Positions 45,500 through 53,429 of a stretch of DNA of 64,000 nt are shown piece after piece. Position numbers and translations under genes: made by a program. Origin of the DNA: Peribacillus sp. Bi96 (GTDB lineage: Bacteria > Bacillota > Bacilli > Bacillales > DSM-1321); NCBI RefSeq assembly GCF_918698115.1, contig NZ_CAKKLV010000012.1:1-64000 (forward strand), given 5' to 3'. A model generated the notes under the pieces. That model did no database searches, was not told the origin of the DNA, and saw only the letters and a program-made list of their open reading frames with translations. How positions within the stretch are numbered: position 1 is the stretch's first letter; the number at the start of each line of letters is the position of its first letter.

Positions 45500-46330
45500 T
45501 TATTGTTGTGCTTTCAATGTTTCGATATCCGGATCAGTACCAAACCATTCTTTATAAATTTCTGCATATTTCCCATTTTCATAAATGGCATTCACGGCTT
45601 TATCGAACTCCGATTTCAATTCACTGCCTTTAGGGAACATTAGACCATAGAACTCCTCATTGAAACTTTTGCTATCTTCGACGACTTTCAGTTTTTGATC
45701 GGGGTTATTTTTCACATATTCCTCAACAACCGTATTATCGGCTACGACCGCTGCAGCTCCACCCTGTAATAATTCCTGAATGGCCAGGTTATTATTTTCG
45801 AATTTTTTGATGTCTTTGTGATTCTTGCCTATCAGTTTCTCTACCGCTTCCTGTCCAGTTGTGCCAGTCTGAACGGCAATGACCTTACCTTTCAATTCAT
45901 TTCCTGATTTTATATCACTTTTCTCAGGAACGAGAATCTTGTTTGTGGATAAGAAATATGGAACCGAGAAATCATACGTTTGTCTTCTTTCGTCATTCAC
46001 CGTAATGGCAGATATTGCGACATCCGCTCTTTTAGATTCGATTTCCACAAAAATCGGATCCCATCCAACGCTTTCCAATTTAACATCATAACCGGCTTCT
46101 TTTGCAACAGCTTTGATGAAATCAACATCGAATCCTACAATCTTATCGCCTTCAAGAAATTCAAATGGAGCATAATTCGCGTCCGTTACGATCCTGAGTG
46201 TTTTTCCATCTGATCCTTCTTCTTTACTTTCTTTACCAGTTGTCGAGACTTCTTTATCCTTCCCGCAACCTGTCATGACGAGTAACAAAGAAGCTATCAT
46301 TGCAAACATTAAAAAAGAAACCTTTTTCAA
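45500..46330 (-). CDS. Amino-acid-binding lipoprotein of the ABC transporter
   Basis: 276 residues from the TTG at 46330, six bases after GAGGGG; an ATG 11 codons earlier lacks a ribosome site. Signal peptide with lipobox LLVMTGC, mature N-terminal Cys, then a low-complexity linker and a type-II periplasmic-binding domain (NYAPFEFLEGDKIVGFDVDFIKAVAKEAGYDVKLES, ending YKEWFGTD). Tethered to the outer face of the membrane, it delivers its ligand to the adjacent permease. First gene of the three. Specificity (for example Arg, Gln or Cys) cannot be told. Confidence 0.93.
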   Translation of the reverse strand: MKKVSFLMFAMIASLLLVMTGCGKDKEVSTTGKESKEEGSDGKTLRIVTDANYAPFEFLEGDKIVGFDVDFIKAVAKEAGYDVKLESVGWDPIFVEIESKRADVAISAITVNDERRQTYDFSVPYFLSTNKILVPEKSDIKSGNELKGKVIAVQTGTTGQEAVEKLIGKNHKDIKKFENNNLAIQELLQGGAAAVVADNTVVEEYVKNNPDQKLKVVEDSKSFNEEFYGLMFPKGSELKSEFDKAVNAIYENGKYAEIYKEWFGTDPDIETLKAQQ

Positions 46331-46363
46331 ATTAATCCCCTCTTCTCTCTCGTAAACTCTCAT

Positions 46364-46620
46364 TTTTTAAAAAAACAGATAAATCTAATTTTAGAGAACA
46401 TTCAGTATTTTCATTTAAAAATATTATACGTTTTTTTGTTTTTTTATGCAATAAAAAGTCGTCAAATAACTTTAGTAAAATAAAATTTTACTCAATTAAC
46501 TTGGTAAATCAAAAACGCAAGCATGCTCTAACAAGTAAATCTATAGAATTTCACCTCTTGATAGAATTAATCGATATTATATTAAAAACAGATGGTGGCA
46601 ACTTTCCAAAGGTTTAATGG
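46364..46620. other. Gene-free interval upstream of the amino-acid transporter
   Basis: AT-rich, no supported frame. It should hold the promoter of the binding-protein gene, but several TATAAT-like strings compete and no clear -35/-10 pair stands out. Short palindromic AT runs (TAAAATAAAATTTTA near 46478) may be binding sites. Confidence 0.35.
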
Positions 46621-46621
46621 A

Positions 46622-46662
46622 ACAAAAAATAAGCAGCGGCCCCGCTAAAGGGGCCGCTGCTT
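46622..46662 (-). terminator. Terminator after the AI-2E-family gene
   Basis: AAGCAGCGGCCCC and GGGGCCGCTGCTT form a perfect 13-bp stem with a 6-base loop; on the minus strand it runs into ATTTTTTG. Confidence 0.93.
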
Positions 46663-46671
46663 AACTAATCT

Positions 46672-47691
46672 TTATGTGACTTCCTTATTCCCCTCTTCAA
46701 TATCTAACATATCCAACAGGAAGATGAAGATCGGTATCCCGATGATCAAGCCCCATATCCCAAGGAAATGCTCGGAGAACAGTAAAATGATAAAGGTGAA
46801 AAACGTTGGAAGATTTGTTTTTGCCGACATGAATTTCGGATTTAAAATATAGCTTTCAAGTGCATGGATCACAACAATCATAATTAACACAGCAATCACT
46901 TTTGGCATGCCGCCGATACTATAGGCAATCATGCTAAGTGGAACAAGGGAGATGATGACCCCTGCAACCGGGATTAAACCCAGAAAGAAAATCATGATCC
47001 CTAGACCCAGTAACTGTGGGAACCCAAGTATCCATAAAAAAGCTACTGATAGGACGGCATTTGTAAGGGCTATTAAGAACTGTACCTCTATCACTTTTCC
47101 GAATGAATTGATGAATATAATGCCAAAGTGGCCTAAGTTTAAGAAAAAAGATTTAAATTTGGCCCGCTTGAATTTAGAAGTGAAGCGAATGATTTTATCC
47201 TTTTCCAATAAGAAAAATAGACTAAGCAACATGGAAATGAAAATTTGAAATGCCAGTTTACCGAAATCGGATAGATAAAGGTAGAGTGTATTCATCTGTG
47301 TTTGAAGATCGAGCGGCGATTCCTGCTCGTTTATTAAACCAATGGCATATTGAATGACCCTACTATCTGGTGGATGTTGAAAGAAGAAAACAATCTGTGT
47401 GACTAATTCCGTGAATTGCAGCGTAATGACCGGTAAATATTTGTAAAGAACAATGGCTAAACAAGAAATGACGATTACGTATAAAAAGCTTATAACAACT
47501 TTAGAGTTGATATGCATCACTTTGTTCAGCCGAATCATGATAAATTGCTCCAGCCTTCCCATTAGGAAAGTGAAAACAAATGTGAACAACACAATATTAA
47601 CCATACTTCCGATGCTTATTAATAAGAGGACTAACACAATCAATGTAATTAACCTTGAAAAACCTTCACTTTGTAAATACTCTTTTACCAC
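46672..47691 (-). CDS. AI-2E family transporter (YtvI/YdbI-like)
   Basis: 339 residues, GTG start eight bases after AGGAG. About eight membrane helices with the family layout: two near the start, a long central hydrophilic stretch (residues 80-150), and the conserved C-terminal cluster GLIPVAGVIISLVPLSMIAY and IVVIHALESYILNPKFM. Family members export small molecules or are Na+/H+ antiporters; the AI-2 link is historical. Function here undetermined. Monocistronic with its own terminator. Confidence 0.9.
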   Translation of the reverse strand: MVKEYLQSEGFSRLITLIVLVLLLISIGSMVNIVLFTFVFTFLMGRLEQFIMIRLNKVMHINSKVVISFLYVIVISCLAIVLYKYLPVITLQFTELVTQIVFFFQHPPDSRVIQYAIGLINEQESPLDLQTQMNTLYLYLSDFGKLAFQIFISMLLSLFFLLEKDKIIRFTSKFKRAKFKSFFLNLGHFGIIFINSFGKVIEVQFLIALTNAVLSVAFLWILGFPQLLGLGIMIFFLGLIPVAGVIISLVPLSMIAYSIGGMPKVIAVLIMIVVIHALESYILNPKFMSAKTNLPTFFTFIILLFSEHFLGIWGLIIGIPIFIFLLDMLDIEEGNKEVT

Positions 47692-47877
47692 TTACCTATC
47701 TCCTAACTACCATTCTGCCGTGATAATTCCTTCTACTTTTTATTTTACACGGAATTGTAGGTTTCTACTACAAATACCTTCCATTGACAACAAATTTATT
47801 TGAATGATCATTAAGCACTATGATGCGGACGTTAGTTAATACCTTCTTAGCATCCACGTTCATTCGTATATGAAAAA

Positions 47878-47901
47878 AGCATCTGCCAATTGGCAGATGC
47901 T
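47878..47901 (-). terminator. Terminator overlapping the stop of the HTH gene
   Basis: AGCATCTGCC-AATT-GGCAGATGCT is a perfect 24-bp palindrome followed by TTTTTT on the minus strand. The gene's stop codon lies within the hairpin's last bases. Confidence 0.9.
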
Positions 47902-48130
47902 AATCTTCATCCTTTACATCGATATCTTCTGGAATGGGTTCGTTATAATAATCCGCTAATTGCTTTTTATATTTCTCCATTTGCTCAAGATGAGTATTAA
48001 ACTGCTCTTTAAAAATCAAATGCTGCTCACCGTCATGAACGGTGCGAATTTTATTCTGAACGATCAAACTTTTTATATAAGATTCCGGCATCGATAAATA
48101 TTCCGCAGTCTCTTTTACTGTCAAGTACAT
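47900..48130 (-). CDS. Small excisionase-like helix-turn-helix protein
   Basis: 76 residues with an N-terminal MerR/Xis-type winged helix (MYLTVKETAEYLSMPESYIKSLIVQNKIRTVHDGEQHLIFKEQF) and an acidic tail. A lone DNA-binding domain like excisionase-family proteins, but no integrase or attachment site is nearby, so it is probably a chromosomal regulator. Monocistronic, with a strong terminator. Confidence 0.8.
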   Translation of the reverse strand: MYLTVKETAEYLSMPESYIKSLIVQNKIRTVHDGEQHLIFKEQFNTHLEQMEKYKKQLADYYNEPIPEDIDVKDED

Positions 48131-48290
48131 GCCTTCACCCCTTTTGCTTAACTATACTAGATTAGAGGCATAATTTGAAGTGCTTGACCTCAGCGACTTA
48201 TTCACCTTTCCCTGCTAAGCATGTATGATACCAGCTTAATTGGTAACTTCCTGAACTGATAAGATATGACTTTACCTTTATAAAAACAAA

Positions 48291-48326
48291 GAGCGTGTTC
48301 CAAAAGTAAACTTTTGGAACACACTC
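48291..48326 (-). terminator. Terminator after the secreted GH43 gene
   Basis: GAGYGTGTTCCAAAAG and its complement form a 16-bp stem with a 4-base loop (one mismatch), then TTTGTTTTTA on the minus strand. Confidence 0.85.
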
Positions 48327-48350
48327 ATCAATCTATCTATGATACAAATT

Positions 48351-50594
48351 TTATTCCCATGTTTCTAGTAAAGCATTCGCATCAGCATTTAGATTTGCCT
48401 TCACATCATCGTCAATATATTTATCATTTGCCTTTTTGTTTAAAAGTTTCAGGAAGTCTTTCATTTCCTTGACTGCTTGCTTGTCGTTGCCTTTATCCAG
48501 TTGATGTTTGGCTTGGTCTAGATGCTTGCTTAATTGGCCTGCTAATCGACGATCGATTGCACCATCACCTGCATACGTACCAACAAGTTTTTCAATGGAT
48601 TCAATACTAGTCGTGACCACTATCTTCAAAGGGTTCGATGTAACGATATAACCATTCAAACTAACTTTTACATAGACGATCGCCTTTCCTGGATCATGAG
48701 CAGTGATGACTCCATCCTTTATCGAAATTACTTTCTTGTTGCTGCTCACATACTTGATAGTTGCTCCGCTTAAATCTGCTGCTTTCCCATTACTATATTT
48801 TCCGCTGATATTTAAGTCTGTCGTCTCGGTTCGGAGCAGTTTCGATCGCTTGGTCTTTAAGGCAACGGAATCTAGTCCTACAACCTTTATTGTATAGGTA
48901 TCATTTATTTCAGGGTTACTTACCAGTGTGGCTTTTACAACTACAGTTCCCTTTTCTTTTGCAGTTACTAGGCCTGTTTTCGAAACACTAGCGACTTCTC
49001 CTCCCCTTTCGATCGACCATGTTACTGACTTATCAATCGCATTAACTGGGAGTACTTTTGCTGCTAATTGAAGCGTTCCACCCTTTGTACGAATTTTCGC
49101 AGTTCCATCTTTGGCCGTGATTTCCAGGGAAGTACCATTCGATGGTTTTTGAACAGTTACAACACTTGATACTTCATGACCATCGATAGTTGCTTTAATA
49201 GTAACGGTTCCTACTGCTTTTCCAGTTACCATACCTTTCGAATTTACAACTGCAACATCTGTATTGTCAGAGTTCCAATTGATTTTATTTGTATAATTAG
49301 CTGGCTTTACAGTTGCATTGAATTGAAACGTTTCTCCTACATTCACGATTGCATTTGAGTTCATGGTTAATTTCGTTGCAGGTACGGTTGGTGCAATTGG
49401 ATTTGGAATATCTGCCTTATACAAAGTTAAATGGTCCAAATTCACATTACCAATACTGCCATTATCAATTCGATAACTAATTACGTTTTTACCTTTCTTT
49501 AAGCCCAAACGTTCAGAGGCAGTAAACCATTCATCCCAGCTGATTGCCGTTTTATCCGGTGTAATTGTTTTTACATGCATACCATTTACATATACATTGA
49601 TTTTTGCTCTTGCAGGCAATTGTGTCTGAGGTCTATCTGTAGATTCTCCTTCCACTTGTACACCATATGCATATCTCACGCCTACGATATAGTCACCTGC
49701 TTTTTCTGCATTAACGACAAAACTTGCTTCAGCACCTGGTTTTTCTGGCAAGTTAATATAACCAGTTCCTTGATAATTTGCATGGCTATTGTCTATTTTA
49801 ATATCACCATAGTGAATGGCATCTTCCCCTTGATACATATCACCTTGCCCTAAATCACCTGAAGGCAATTCCTGCCATTCATAGGGAGAAACAGGTTGGC
49901 CAAAATTAGGTGTACCATCTTCATTCCACCCAAATTTCTTAATGCTTACTTGACGCCACCCATTAATCCCAGTATCTTGATATACTCGTGAATGATAAAT
50001 CATCCAATCTTCCAAACCATCTGCCGATTTTACAAAGCCTGCTCTGGCAGGACCAGATACATCACTGGTAGATACAAAAACATCATTTGTACGCGTCCAA
50101 GAATCCTGGTTTAAGATATCCCCATCTGTATTCGTAAAATAAGATAAACGATAATCATTTCCTGCAAAGTTACCTTCTGACATTGTGATAAATACTTTTC
50201 CATCTTTTTGTAATACACGAGGACCCTCCCCGCCGCCGCCTGGTAAGAAAGAGCGATCTGCTGAAATCGTATAAGGGTTATCCATTGGAGCAATTGCCGG
50301 TCCGATTGGCTCTCCGGAACCCAAGGTACCCCATACAGCATATAGTTGTCCATTATAGTCAAATACCGTTAAGTCTTTTGCTTGTTTATAATCGCCATTT
50401 TCACCTAGATATAAGGCGCCTTTATCCACATATTCCCCTTGGGGATCATCGGTAACCGATTCCAAAACCGTCCCCATATGTTTGTAATCATATTCTTTTA
50501 AGTCAGCACAGTAATAAATATACCATTTGCCATCAAAGAAGAAGATTTCTGGAGCAAAAATACGAGTTTGTGTTCCTTGGGAATCAAATACCAT
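48351..50594 (-). pseudogene. 3' part of a frameshifted secreted PA14-GH43 protein
   Basis: 747 residues from the first ATG, but the frame stays open to 50708, and that extra stretch (NNKVYVSKSRTLTD) looks like GH43 coding sequence. Domains: GH43 five-bladed propeller to about residue 250 (APEIFFFDGKWYIYYC; general-acid Glu in EGPRVLQKDGKVF), a CBM6/35-like domain (about 265-395), three Big2-type Ig domains (about 405-665), and a C-terminal FIMAH-like helical domain. The first propeller blade, with its catalytic Asp, is incomplete in this frame. An extracellular glycan-degrading enzyme if intact. The upstream frame carries the signal peptide and PA14 domain. Confidence 0.75.
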
Positions 50595-50614
50595 TACCTT
50601 TTCCCCCTGGTCTG

Positions 50615-51298
50615 TCAGGGTACGCGATTTGGATACATAAACTTTATTGTTACTTTGTCCGTAAAGTTTTTCAATAAATAATCTATCTTTTGAATTTCTG
50701 CTGTCAATTCAGCTTTTTTCATAGTAATAAGTTTCTCTATCGGCAGGAAAAGTGCAGATTCTGGAACGACTTCTTTAACCTGACTTGCACTTTCCCATTT
50801 CATACGAAGCCAAGAACCGCCCCATCCTTGTAAATATTCAACTTTAATATCATAATGTTTTCCTGCTTCCAAAGAAACGGGAGTACTTACTTGTTCTTTT
50901 TCCCACTCTTGCTTCCAAAAATCTATAATCAATTCACCGTTAATCCAGAGTCTGAATCCATCATCGCCCTCCATGGAGAAGGTATAGTCTTCTGTAAATT
51001 CCGGTACTATTGTACCTGTAAAACGAGCAGTATTAAAATCGGGTGTTCCTGAAAATTCATTAAAAATGTCGATAAAAGAATCACCATTTAAATTTGCAAC
51101 GGCTCTTTCACCTCGTTTATCATCGAACTTAAATACACTAATATCATTTCGATTATCAGGGTTTTTTTCAACTTTAAAGAATTCACCCAGCAATCCGTGA
51201 CCATCCATAGTCGGATCTGCAGCCCGAACGTTCATGGGTAGGTTAATGATGCTTGCAAAAAGGATGATTGCCAAGAGTATTCCTAACACCCTGTTCAT
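50615..51298 (-). pseudogene. 5' part of the frameshifted PA14-GH43 protein (signal peptide + PA14)
   Basis: 227 residues: signal peptide (about 1-27, ending VRA-AD), PA14 domain (GLLGEFFKVE, FTGTIVPEFTEDYTFSMEGDDGFRLWINGELIIDFW, GGSWLRMKW), then a linker that ends at a stop at 50615. The GH43 frame overlaps from 50708, shifted by one base. Restoring one base in the A4 run at 50688-50691 (minus strand) joins EIQ to KDRLFIEKLYG and on into the GH43 frame. AGGAGG precedes the ATG. As read, the product would be a secreted PA14 fragment. A sequencing error is an alternative explanation. Confidence 0.75.
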
Positions 51299-51991
51299 AA
51301 TGATTCCTCCTATATGCCAATTCAGCTTTTTTTATCCCCAATTAGGGAAGTGGATACTTGATTTCACGCTTTTCTTGTTATCTATTGACAGGGATACACT
51401 GAAGATACTTTCATTTCTTGGTGCCACATTTTCCTAGGCAAACCTGTATATCTTGTTGTCATCCGTTCAATAGAGATGATCATGATGACCCTGGTGTAAT
51501 ATTTGCAATTGAAAAAACTAGGCAAACAAGTTCTTTAACAATGAACCCATTAGATTTTTTTCGTCCAATTTACTACCCCTCCCATAATTTTAATGACCAT
51601 AGAAAAACGAAATGCACCATTTACAAACTCACTTCCGGTCATTTACCCATGCTAAAAACCTGTTAAAGTATCTGACTTTCTTCATCATACAGATTTTAAT
51701 AAAAAATGTATTTATAATAAAACATGTCTTTTTGTAATTTTCAGTTTTATTTTAATGTATTGTCCTTTTTAGCAACTTTTCCCCAAGATCATCTTACAAA
51801 TTCTATCCTAATATAAGGCATCTTTTTTAGGGGACTTACTGTTTCCTATGCGATTCTTAAAGGATAAGGAGACAGGACAATCAGTTTACAAATACTTTAT
51901 ATGCCCAACATTTCAAACGAAGATTTTAAGCTGCCTTCAAGCAAAGAGCATGTTCTGCCTACACACCATATGGCTGATAAATCACAGTAAT
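51299..51991. other. Gene-free interval upstream of the secreted protein gene
   Basis: About 700 bp of AT-rich sequence with no reading frame supported by a ribosome site. It should contain the minus-strand promoter of the PA14-GH43 gene; no convincing pair was found. A 62-codon open frame near 51848 has no ribosome site and no recognisable similarity. Confidence 0.4.
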
Positions 51992-52023
51992 ATCTTACAA
52001 TCCCTCCCAATAACATGTAAGAT
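51992..52023 (+). promoter_or_regulatory. Promoter with overlapping inverted repeat before the Cys-tail protein
   Basis: TTACAA (51995-52000) and TAAGAT (52018-52023) are 17 bp apart. The two hexamers are the inner parts of an inverted repeat ATCTTACA...TGTAAGAT (51992-51999 and 52016-52023), so a dimeric regulator bound there would cover both. Confidence 0.5.
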
Positions 52024-52066
52024 AATGTTAAAGTAATCTATCCATAGATTAAGAGGAGTGGACAAA

Positions 52067-52993
52067 ATGACCTTCTTTTATGTCATTCTTGCAGCAATTT
52101 TTGCTATCTTTCTGGTCACTTTAGTGAAGCGGCAAAGTGAGCCGGCTAAATTAGAACGCTATCAACATGAATTCCGTAAATTTCATGCGGAAACTTTAGA
52201 TTTGCAAGCAACGGAAATCGTTTCAGAAGAATTGATTGAAAAGCTTAACAAAGCACTGGATTTCGATTATATGGAAAAGGTCAATACTGAATTCCGGCAG
52301 AAGCATCCCAGGGAATCGCAGATAAAGGTCAATCAGACTTGGCGTGAATTGAAACGCTACTTGATTATGGCTGCCGTGTTTGGAAAAGTTGAAATGTTTA
52401 ATTCAGGCATTGATGAGCTGTGGCATATCATGCTGAATTATAGACAGGAATATGATGAGTTTTGCCAGGCTTTCATTGGCAGGACCATTCAGCACCATCC
52501 TCATTCAGAACCCGCTTTCAAACCCGAAGAGCGCACTCTTTTTGACTTTTACTATGTTCAGCTATTTACGGTGGACTCCCCTTCCCTTCAAAAATGGGGC
52601 AAGTTTTTCAAACATGATAAAGGGCAAACGCTTCTCCGCGATTTTGAAACGTTGGAGCTTGAGCAGTTAAAAGAGAAATATATGCGGAAACCGACAAGTA
52701 TACAAGCGGAACGGACCTTTGAATCTTTCACTTCCCAATTTAAAGAAAATCGCCCCATGACAGAATTGAATTGGCGGAAAACGTACGATCAGACGGACTA
52801 CGCAGCTCCTGCCTATTTCACTTATGCAAGCACCGATGATTTTGACAGCGAATTTAAAGATATTTTCGGAAATGAATCGAACACAGTTTCCTCTGGATCC
52901 GGCCATGTCGGTCATGGTGACCATAGCAGTTCCCATGACAGCAGTTCTGATTCCTCATCTAGCTGTTCTTCATGCAGTTCTTGCTCGTCTTGA
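52067..52993 (+). CDS. Membrane-anchored protein with Ser/His/Cys-rich tail
   Basis: 308 residues from the ATG at 52067, eight bases after AGGAG (GTG at 52058 overlaps the site). One N-terminal membrane helix (FFYVILAAIFAIFLVTLV), then about 250 mostly helical residues with ELWHIMLNYRQEYDEFCQAFIGRTIQHHPHSE, rich in His and acidic residues. The last 35 residues are low complexity: His-rich (GHVGHGDHSSSH), poly-Ser, then SCSSCSSCSS. The tail looks suited to bind metal (inference). I do not recognise the function. Confidence 0.75.
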   Translation: MTFFYVILAAIFAIFLVTLVKRQSEPAKLERYQHEFRKFHAETLDLQATEIVSEELIEKLNKALDFDYMEKVNTEFRQKHPRESQIKVNQTWRELKRYLIMAAVFGKVEMFNSGIDELWHIMLNYRQEYDEFCQAFIGRTIQHHPHSEPAFKPEERTLFDFYYVQLFTVDSPSLQKWGKFFKHDKGQTLLRDFETLELEQLKEKYMRKPTSIQAERTFESFTSQFKENRPMTELNWRKTYDQTDYAAPAYFTYASTDDFDSEFKDIFGNESNTVSSGSGHVGHGDHSSSHDSSSDSSSSCSSCSSCSS

Positions 52994-53003
52994 GCTCCAC
53001 AAG

Positions 53004-53028
53004 AAACGCTTGGAATGCCCAAGCGTTT
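53004..53028 (+). terminator. Terminator after the Cys-tail protein gene
   Basis: AAACGCTTGG and CCAAGCGTTT form a perfect 10-bp stem. The same stem recurs at 53380-53403 on the other side of the repeat element. Confidence 0.75.
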
Positions 53029-53040
53029 CAATTTGATGCG

Positions 53041-53136
53041 ATGGATGATAATGAGTTACGAAAATTCAGACCAGTTTTTGTATATGCAAATTGGGAAATA
53101 GAAATTCATGATTGGCCAGAGGAAATAAAAAAATAG
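53041..53136 (+). pseudogene. Possible gene remnant (31 codons)
   Basis: A frame beginning at ATG and ending at TAG encodes a peptide containing RKFRPVFVYANWEIEIHDWP, which has the composition of a real folded protein rather than random AT-rich sequence. It has no ribosome site, and starts next to a duplicated terminator. It is probably the 3' end of a lost gene. Confidence 0.35.
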
Positions 53137-53165
53137 AAGAAGAGAAAGAGAGCTTTTAAGTGCTC

Positions 53166-53377
53166 TAAGTTTGTAGACAAAAGGAGTTCCATCTAAATTT
53201 CAAAACAAGAATGGAATGGGTGTGCGAGACTCCTGCGGGAAGAGCGCGTCCATGGGAGACCCCGCAGGAGCCATGGTCGCCGAGGGCTGACCGCCCAAGA
53301 AAAGCGAGTACCTGGAGTGGGACGCAACAAAAAAAAACTGTATTCAAGCCCGATTATTAACGAGTTTGCCTACAGTC
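53166..53377 (-). repeat. Interspersed element with inverted ends (copy B)
   Basis: Read on the minus strand, the element starts GACTGTAGGCAAACTC, has ACAGTTTTTTTTT, then CACTCCAGGTACTCGCTTTTC, a GC-rich middle with CTCCTGCGGGG...CCCGCAGGAG hairpin, TTCTTGTTTTGAA, and ends GAACTCCTTTTGTCTACAAA. The ends form imperfect inverted repeats. It aligns throughout with copy A at 60.8 kb. No transposase is encoded; a non-autonomous, MITE-like element is the best reading. It lies downstream of the 1446-residue protein gene in the same orientation. Confidence 0.7.
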
Positions 53378-53379
53378 TG

Positions 53380-53409
53380 AAACGCTTGGATACCCAAGCG
53401 TTTTTATTT
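53380..53409 (-). terminator. Terminator after the large membrane protein gene
   Basis: AAACGCTTGG and CCAAGCGTTT with a short loop, a duplicate of the stem at 53004-53028. A T-run follows on the plus strand (TTTTTATTTT); on the minus strand the flank is CAGACTGTAG, so its use by the minus gene is weaker. Confidence 0.65.
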
Positions 53410-53429
53410 TGCCCAATTTTCCTGCTTCA

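Noticed and set aside
47900-48130. Prophage or integrative element marked by the excisionase-like protein
   Set aside because: No integrase, phage gene or attachment repeat nearby; lone small HTH proteins of this type are common chromosomal genes.
50615-50708. Programmed -1 frameshift joining the PA14 and GH43 frames
   Set aside because: The only long A-run in the zero frame near there (AAAAAAG at about 50712-50718) lies before a stop in the second frame, and no X XXY YYZ heptamer in phase occurs within the overlap.
51848-52036. 62-codon open frame upstream of the Cys-tail protein
   Set aside because: No ribosome site, no recognised similarity, and the promoter of the next gene lies inside it.
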